Shown: one piece after another, positions 19,858 through 25,564 of the stretch
Layout: the number at the start of each line of letters is the position of its first letter
Numbering within the stretch: position 1 is the stretch's first letter
Source of the DNA: a virus
IMG/VR virus record: IMGVR_UViG_3300017732_000058
Location: 1 to 25,564 of that record
Direction: 5' to 3' (one strand)
Length of the DNA: 25,564 bases
Position numbers and translations under genes: made by a program
The notes under the pieces: generated by a model
Told to the model about the DNA's origin: nothing
The model's database searches: none
What the model saw: only the letters and a program-made list of their open reading frames with translations

Positions 19858-21738
19858 ATGGAGGTAACAAAAGACATATCATATTTAGGAAAAGATTTTG
19901 GTCAATTTAGAAAAAATTTAATTGATTTTACAAAACAATATTTTCCAAATGATTATAATGATTTTAATGAATCTTCTCCTGGAATGTTATTTATGGAAAT
20001 GGCATCCTACGTAGGAGACGTTTTAAGTTATTATGCAGATAATAATTTAAAAGAATCATTATTAGAACAAGCGTCAGAACGTAAAAATATTTATGATCTA
20101 GCTAGAACATTAGGATATAAAGCAAAAAATGCTATTCCTGCATATACTAATATTGATATATTTCAGTTAGTACCAGCTATAGGATCTGGAGATAATGTCT
20201 CTCCTGATTTTAATTATGCATTAACAATTAAACCTGGGTTACAAATTAAACAAGAAAACGGAGCTGCAGAATTTAGAACATTAGATACAGTAGATTTTTC
20301 ATTTAGTTCATCTATAAATCCTACCGAAGTAACAATATATGAAAGTGATGAATCAACAAATTTACCAATATATTACTTATTAAAAAAATCAACTCAAGTA
20401 GTTTCTGGAAAAATTAAATCTGCACAATTTACTTTTACTACTCCAAAAGAATATGATAAAGTTGTAATTGACGATACTAATATTATAGATATTATATCAT
20501 GTAGAGAATCAGATGGAGATGCTTGGTATAAAGTAGATTATTTAGCACAAGATACAATATTTCAAGAAATTCCAAATTTAATAGAAAATGATCCAGATTT
20601 TGCTCAATATAGAGATTCTAGTCCTAGTTTATTAAAACTATTAAAAACTTCAAAAAGATTTATTACAAGATTAAGAAGTGATAATAAATTAGAAATACAA
20701 TTCGGAGCAGGTATTTCAGATAATAATGATGAAGAAATTATACCAAATCCTGATAATGTTGGTAATGCGTTAGCTGGATTTAGAAAACCAATTGATGTTG
20801 ATATAGATCCTTCAAATTTTCTATATACAAGAGCATATGGTCAAGCACCATCTAATACTACATTAACTATACAATATACAGTAGGAGGAGGAGTGGCAGA
20901 TAATGTATCAGCTGGTGTATTAACAAAAATACAAAATATTGAATATGATGATGATCCAAATGCTACTACATCAAATGCAATGACAAATTTTGTAAAATCA
21001 AGTGTAACTGTAACAAATGAAAAACCAGCTGGTGGTGGTAAAACGAGTGACTCTATACAAGATATTAAAAATAATGCTATGGCAAATTTTGCTACTCAAA
21101 ATAGATTAGTTACAAGAGATGATTATATAATAAGATCTTATTCAATGCCATCAAGATTTGGAAGTATTTCAAAAGCATATATTGTTCCTGATGATCAATT
21201 ATCACAGAATCAATTTGAATCTACTAGAATTCCTAATCCATTAGCAATGAATTTATATGTTTTAGGATTTAATGAAAATAAAAATTTAACATCATTAAAT
21301 GACGCTGTTAAAACAAATTTAAAAAATTATTTAAATTATTATAGAATATTAACAGATGCAATTAATATTATCGATGCGTTTATTATTAATATTGGAGTCG
21401 ACTTTGAAATTACTGTTGCAACTAATTTTAATAGTAATGAAGTATTATTAGATTGTATAGATCAATTAAGAACATATTTTAATGTCGATAAATGGCAAAT
21501 AAATCAACCTATAGTAATGTCTGATATCATGAATATATTAGGAAGAGTAAAGGGAGTAAATTCAGTAGTTGATGTAGAGTTTAAAAATTTATATAATACT
21601 GAAAGTAATTATTCAGGAAATGTATATGATTTAAATACAGCTACAAAACAAGGAATAATATATCCTCCTTTAGATCCTGCAATATTTGAAGTCAAATTTT
21701 TAAATAAAGATATTAAAGGACGAGTAGTAAACTATTAA
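19858..21738 (+). CDS. 6: gp6-like baseplate wedge protein
   Basis: A 626-residue protein (T4 gp6 is 660). It starts with F-R-K-N-L-I-D-F-T-K-Q-Y-F-P-N-D-Y-N-D-F and then E-S-S-P-G-M-L-F-M-E-M-A-S-Y-V-G-D, the N-terminal signature of gp6/gpJ-like baseplate proteins. It forms the ring that joins the wedges. The D-D-Y-I-I-R-S-Y-S segment and the C-terminal beta domain also fit the family. AGGAAA RBS and 8-base gap after gp25. Confident by motif and order. Confidence 0.88.
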   Translation: MEVTKDISYLGKDFGQFRKNLIDFTKQYFPNDYNDFNESSPGMLFMEMASYVGDVLSYYADNNLKESLLEQASERKNIYDLARTLGYKAKNAIPAYTNIDIFQLVPAIGSGDNVSPDFNYALTIKPGLQIKQENGAAEFRTLDTVDFSFSSSINPTEVTIYESDESTNLPIYYLLKKSTQVVSGKIKSAQFTFTTPKEYDKVVIDDTNIIDIISCRESDGDAWYKVDYLAQDTIFQEIPNLIENDPDFAQYRDSSPSLLKLLKTSKRFITRLRSDNKLEIQFGAGISDNNDEEIIPNPDNVGNALAGFRKPIDVDIDPSNFLYTRAYGQAPSNTTLTIQYTVGGGVADNVSAGVLTKIQNIEYDDDPNATTSNAMTNFVKSSVTVTNEKPAGGGKTSDSIQDIKNNAMANFATQNRLVTRDDYIIRSYSMPSRFGSISKAYIVPDDQLSQNQFESTRIPNPLAMNLYVLGFNENKNLTSLNDAVKTNLKNYLNYYRILTDAINIIDAFIINIGVDFEITVATNFNSNEVLLDCIDQLRTYFNVDKWQINQPIVMSDIMNILGRVKGVNSVVDVEFKNLYNTESNYSGNVYDLNTATKQGIIYPPLDPAIFEVKFLNKDIKGRVVNY

Positions 21739-21754
21739 AAGAAAATAAAACATT

Positions 21755-22918
21755 ATGTTTAAAATAATATATCCATCAAATGACTCTACATTATATGAGG
21801 GACAACCTAAGGTTAATACTGGATTAGATGAAATATTAGAAATAGGAAAACGTTTAACAACAGGAGTAACTTCTAGTTATTCATTATCTAGATCATTAAT
21901 AAAATTTGATATGAATGATGTATCAAATACTTTGTCAAAGTATAACGTAGGAATCAATGATTGTAAGTTTATATTACAATTATATACCACACATGCAAAA
22001 AATTTACCTTCTTCATATACTATTAATGCAAATGTAGTTGGACAAGATTGGACAAATGGAACAGGATATTTAAATTATCAAAGTACTCCGGAGAATAATG
22101 GATGTACATGGGATAATCCTAAATCTGGATCATATTTTTGGATATCTAGTAGTCAAGAAGTAAATATGCCATCTGGTAGTACATTATATATTTCTGGATC
22201 TGGTAGTGGAGGTAGTTGGTTATATGAATCTGGATCTGCTCAAATAAGCGGAAGTTCAACTATATATTCTCAATCGTTTGACTCAACTACATTAACAGAC
22301 ACATCTGTGCGTCCTACTGATATTGATATCAATATAACACAAGCTGTTAAATTATGGGTATCTGGTAGCGGAGGATATACAGTACCTAATTATGGATTTT
22401 TATTAAAATTTTCAGATGATGATGAATCTGATTCTGCAGTTTCTGGTTTTGTTAGATTTTTTAGTAGAGATTCTAATACTGTATATGTTCCTAGAATATT
22501 AATGTATTTTGATAAATCTTCGTTTTCTACTGGTAGTTTGTCTTCTATTGATTTAGATTCATATGCAGTATATACTAGATTAAAAAAATCATATAAAGAC
22601 GAAGAAGTTGTTAAATTAAGAATTTTTGGAAGAGATAAATATCCGCAAAGATCTCCAAGTAACGAATTTCCAATGACAACGGTTAAATATCTTCCTAGTA
22701 GTTCATTATATACAGTAATAGATGCAGCAACCGAAGAAACAATTGTTCCATATGATACATCATATACAAATATTAGCTGTGATTCTACTAGTAGCTTTAT
22801 ACAAATGGATATGTCAGGACTTATGCCAGAACGATATTATAGATTAGAATTTAAAGTTGTTGATGGGTATTTAGAAGAATATATAAGTGATAAATTTTAT
22901 TTTAAAGTTACAAGATAA
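21755..22918 (+). CDS. DNRLRE-like beta-sandwich structural protein
   Basis: A 387-residue protein. Residues ~1-250 look like a DNRLRE/carbohydrate-binding beta sandwich: S-R-S-L-I-K-F-D-M, then Q-L-Y-T-T-H, W-T-N-G-T-G-Y-L, and later N-Y-G-F-L-L-K-F-S and F-F-S-R-D-S-N-T-V-Y-V-P-R. An S/G-rich insert lies at about 135-170. The C-terminal part is a second beta domain. Position after gp6 suggests a baseplate or tail component, possibly contacting the cell surface. The role is inferred. Confidence 0.65.
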   Translation: MFKIIYPSNDSTLYEGQPKVNTGLDEILEIGKRLTTGVTSSYSLSRSLIKFDMNDVSNTLSKYNVGINDCKFILQLYTTHAKNLPSSYTINANVVGQDWTNGTGYLNYQSTPENNGCTWDNPKSGSYFWISSSQEVNMPSGSTLYISGSGSGGSWLYESGSAQISGSSTIYSQSFDSTTLTDTSVRPTDIDINITQAVKLWVSGSGGYTVPNYGFLLKFSDDDESDSAVSGFVRFFSRDSNTVYVPRILMYFDKSSFSTGSLSSIDLDSYAVYTRLKKSYKDEEVVKLRIFGRDKYPQRSPSNEFPMTTVKYLPSSSLYTVIDAATEETIVPYDTSYTNISCDSTSSFIQMDMSGLMPERYYRLEFKVVDGYLEEYISDKFYFKVTR

Positions 22919-22945
22919 AATTATTATCTATATTTTTCTAGTTTA

Positions 22946-22953
22946 ATATTTAT
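22946..22953 (+). promoter_or_regulatory. ATATTTAT late-promoter-like element
   Basis: The octamer is in the short gap between 22918 and 22960, only 6 bases before ATG 22960. That is closer than the usual 16-18, so either the next gene is leaderless, its start is further in, or the match is chance. Confidence 0.35.
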
Positions 22954-22959
22954 ACATAT

Positions 22960-23439
22960 ATGAATCATTATAATCTAATATCAAAATTAAAAAAATATCC
23001 TAAACAATCATTTCCTGGCGGTGTAGATGATCCTAAATATAATCTAATTAATCAAGAACCTGACGATGGTTCTGTAAATACAGCTCCATTTCCTGCAGCA
23101 GAAACTCCATCAGACACAATTACTGGAGATACTGGCAACTCAAGAATTCCAAATACTCAAGTTCCTATAGATTCAAAAAATTTAAATGCAATTAGTGTTA
23201 AAGATTATACCAAAGAAATAAAAAATATACAAATTAAAGATCAAAATAAAAAAATAAACATTTCAAAACAAGAAAATATTCCGCCTAGTATAATAGAACC
23301 AATTCCATCTCCAATTGATCAGAAAATAATTAGAGAATATAATTCAAAAGGAATTTATTTTAAATCTAATTTAAATGCAATTAATAAAAGAGATAATTCT
23401 GGAAATATTACATTAATAATAAAGGATACTAATGGCTAG
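22960..23439 (+). CDS. low-complexity structural-module protein
   Basis: A 159-residue protein rich in Asn, Ile, Pro, Asp and Lys, probably largely unfolded, with P-P-S-I-I-E-P-I-P-S-P-I near residue 115. No domain recognised. It overlaps the next gene by 8 bases. There is no good ribosome binding site before ATG 22960, so the start is less certain than others. Its place in the structural block suggests a linker, tail or assembly protein. Confidence 0.5.
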   Translation: MNHYNLISKLKKYPKQSFPGGVDDPKYNLINQEPDDGSVNTAPFPAAETPSDTITGDTGNSRIPNTQVPIDSKNLNAISVKDYTKEIKNIQIKDQNKKINISKQENIPPSIIEPIPSPIDQKIIREYNSKGIYFKSNLNAINKRDNSGNITLIIKDTNG

Positions 23440-24430
23440 AGCAGTAGATACAAATAAACCAGAAGAAATAAAAGAAGTTGCAGTTCAAAAACAAGCTGAA
23501 AAAGAATTACAATTATTTCAAACTGCCGGCCGGCCTGCTAATCAAGAAGAATTAATAATATTTGAACAGATTAAACAAAATTATACTAATAGATCTGTTG
23601 TAAAAACAATTGACACCCAATTTAGATATTTTTCATTTCCTCCAAGTACAACTATTTCTGCAGATAATTTCGATGTTACATTACCTGACTTAAATTTATC
23701 AGAGTTTGGAATAGATCCAGTAAGTGGATTTCATCGTGTACCATTAGATCCAAATTTGGATAGAGGATCAAATGAATATAGAAAAATTAATTTATCATAT
23801 GGAGATGGAAATAGTTGGAATATAACTACAGCAAATCCTCAAGGATATAAAGGCCCTAGAAGAATACCATTTGAACAAACATTATCTGGAACTCCATTAG
23901 GAGAACGTTTTGGGTTTGTTTTAACACCAGAAATTATTTCTTTAGTTAATGATACAAACAAAACTATAAAGTTTACAGTAGGATTTAGTGTTAATCAAAA
24001 AGAATCATCCGATCCTCTTCGTAATACTGGATATAACTTACAACTAGAACGAGATATGCCAACTAAATGGAGACGTAATAATAAAATAGGAGCAGATGGA
24101 AAACCAATATTTGGATCCACAAAACCAAGATCGTATCAAAGATCTCAAGATCATGCAAATTATATTGGATTTTCTGGTACTAGTTATTCCCAAATGTGGC
24201 CATATATTAAATTTGTATATATAATAGATCCAACTGATATGTTTGATTATGATACTTATTTTCTAACATTAGAAACAGGAGGGCCTTCTTGGTATTTACG
24301 AAGTTCAATGTTCTGGAATATTGAATTAATTGATGATCCTGGTAAAGGATTGATAGGATCAACTAGATCTAGAAATTATGGAAAAATACCAACAAATTAT
24401 AGAACGGATATAGATTCGCCAAAAACATAA
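23432..24430 (+). CDS. large tail-module protein, unknown
   Basis: A 332-residue protein. After a helical, charged N-terminal ~45 residues (E-V-A-V-Q-K-Q-A-E-K-E-L) it is beta-rich with many aromatic residues, e.g. F-R-Y-F-S-F-P-P-S-T-T-I near 65-76 and Y-S-Q-M-W-P-Y-I-K-F-V-Y near 253-264. I do not recognise the family. Its place among baseplate genes suggests a virion component. It ends one base before the next ATG. Confidence 0.6.
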   Translation: MARAVDTNKPEEIKEVAVQKQAEKELQLFQTAGRPANQEELIIFEQIKQNYTNRSVVKTIDTQFRYFSFPPSTTISADNFDVTLPDLNLSEFGIDPVSGFHRVPLDPNLDRGSNEYRKINLSYGDGNSWNITTANPQGYKGPRRIPFEQTLSGTPLGERFGFVLTPEIISLVNDTNKTIKFTVGFSVNQKESSDPLRNTGYNLQLERDMPTKWRRNNKIGADGKPIFGSTKPRSYQRSQDHANYIGFSGTSYSQMWPYIKFVYIIDPTDMFDYDTYFLTLETGGPSWYLRSSMFWNIELIDDPGKGLIGSTRSRNYGKIPTNYRTDIDSPKT

Positions 24431-24431
24431 T

Positions 24432-25564
24432 ATGTTAAAACAATATTCAAATATAGAAAATATTAATAATGCAAGTAATGCAATAGCAGGAGAACGTTAT
24501 AGTTCGATCGATAAATCTTTATTTAAGGATACATTATTTCCATATATACCAGTTACATTAACATCAGTAAATAGTTCTAATGAATTTCATGTATATTCTG
24601 GAGATTCATGGATTACTGCAAAACAAAATATAACATTAACAGATTATAATAAACAAGTATTTGATAAAACTGGTAATGAAATACAATTAAATCAGCCAGC
24701 TAAATTTAATATAACACAAACATTAAATGATTTAAAATTAACTAGTGGAAAATATAAGATAGTTTTAAACTTTTTTGAAAATATTATAGGAAGTTACAAT
24801 AGACAATTATTAGCAATCGATGAAATATCTCCAGATAGAACAGAAATACGTTTACGAGCTATAGATGAAGCAAATCCACATTTTTTAGTTGCAATTAATC
24901 AATATATTAATAATATACAACAAACTTCATTAAATGATGATGCTCATGAAAGATATCTATTAAATTTTTCTAGAAATGAAACTGCATTATTTGTTAATAG
25001 TGTTGTTGTTGGAAAATATCTATTTGTAAAATTATATAAACCAATTTCTAGAAATATAGAGAAAAATTTTAAATGTTGGATAGTACGTGAAAATAAACTA
25101 CCGTATATTGATAATATATCTATAACTGAATTAATACAAGATGTAACATTTAATGTAATATCTGGAGTAAATTGGTATGCTTCTGCAGAACAAAATACAT
25201 CAAATGCAACATCATTAAAAAATTGGAATGATTTATTAGGATCTTCTTTACAAACATCTCAACAAATTATTGATTCATATTTTTCAGGAAGTTTATCTGG
25301 AGTTAAATTAAATATTGATTATACAGATTTTAATAATTTTATATTTTATAGTTCAGCTACAGAACGATTAGCTAATTTTAAATATAAAGTTGAATTATTA
25401 GAATATTATAACGCTCAATCTGCGTCAATTGCATCTGTATCTGGATCTGATGCTCGTTTAAATGCTATACAAAATAAAACATTATATACTAATTTAATAG
25501 GAGGATTTGATCAATTTGAACAATTCTTATATTATCAGTCTTCATCAGGATTATTTACTTATGA
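24432..25564 (+). CDS. large structural protein, 5' part, cut by window end
   Basis: ATG 24432 opens a frame that runs to the right edge, at least 377 residues. The sequence includes E-I-S-P-D-R-T-E-I-R-L-R (about residues 134-145), a pattern I recall from large uncharacterised tail proteins of marine myoviruses. The part seen is a mixture of beta strands and helices with many Ser/Asn. Probably a large baseplate or tail component; the end lies outside the window. Confidence 0.6.
   Translation, partial: MLKQYSNIENINNASNAIAGERYSSIDKSLFKDTLFPYIPVTLTSVNSSNEFHVYSGDSWITAKQNITLTDYNKQVFDKTGNEIQLNQPAKFNITQTLNDLKLTSGKYKIVLNFFENIIGSYNRQLLAIDEISPDRTEIRLRAIDEANPHFLVAINQYINNIQQTSLNDDAHERYLLNFSRNETALFVNSVVVGKYLFVKLYKPISRNIEKNFKCWIVRENKLPYIDNISITELIQDVTFNVISGVNWYASAEQNTSNATSLKNWNDLLGSSLQTSQQIIDSYFSGSLSGVKLNIDYTDFNNFIFYSSATERLANFKYKVELLEYYNAQSASIASVSGSDARLNAIQNKTLYTNLIGGFDQFEQFLYYQSSSGLFTY

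Noticed and set aside
23525-23535. GC-rich palindrome with GGCCGGCC in AT-rich DNA.
   Set aside because: It falls inside a normal coding segment (A-G-R-P-A) and has no repeat partner or context.

Overview
This window is a very AT-rich, densely packed stretch of a tailed-phage genome of the T4-like (contractile tail, myovirus) type. The key markers are gp25-like and gp6-like baseplate wedge proteins, a gpV/gp5-like hub or spike protein, a gp55-like late sigma factor, an Hsp20 chaperone, an HD phosphohydrolase, and many small genes that overlap by 1-8 bases. Several proteins hint at a Bacteroidota (flavobacterial) host: a DUF4494-like protein, an Hc1-like histone-like protein, two short lipoproteins of Bacteroidota style, and an endolysin of the kind seen in Bacteroidota phages. 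That host call is inference. Shine-Dalgarno-like AGGA/AAGGA sequences precede many genes.

Region 1 (about 1-5050) is an unusual cassette. At least nine consecutive proteins, otherwise unrelated, begin with nearly the same peptide, M-I-K-L-x-x-L/I-L/I, followed by an L/I-x-E tripeptide. A tenth lies on the minus strand at 11958-13313. This is the pattern expected of a capsid-targeting sequence cut by a T4 gp21-like prohead protease. I read region 1 as a cargo cassette of internal head proteins. Cargo includes two Lys/Arg-rich basic proteins, a caspase-like protein split by a -1 frameshift at an A-run, and (minus strand) a peptidoglycan-binding cysteine-peptidase-like protein.

Region 2 (about 5050-9560) holds small genes of mostly unknown function, the Hc1-like protein, a 612-residue protein with a different N-terminal tag and a possible OmpA-like domain, and a small lipoprotein. 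Region 3 (about 9600-13350) holds hsp20, a gene with a second gene apparently overprinted inside it, a signal-peptide transglycosylase-type endolysin, a YiiX-like lipoprotein broken by a stop codon exactly in its lipobox, and the minus-strand head-cargo lysin. Region 4 (13370-16500) holds a multi-pass membrane protein, a zinc-ribbon microprotein, the HD phosphohydrolase, a small membrane protein and the late sigma factor. Region 5 (16500-25564) is the tail and baseplate module, running off the right edge inside a large structural gene.

Two promoter classes are visible. One is an ATATTTAT element sitting 16-18 bases before the start codon in six cases, proposed as the late promoter read by the gp55-like factor. 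The other is a set of sigma-70-like promoters (TTGGAT or TTGAAA or TTGGAA, 16-17 bases, then TATTAT or TATAAT) before the lipoprotein genes, the DUF4494-like gene and the HD gene. No tRNA, rRNA, CRISPR array, IS element or integrase was seen, and no intergenic gap exceeds 300 bases.
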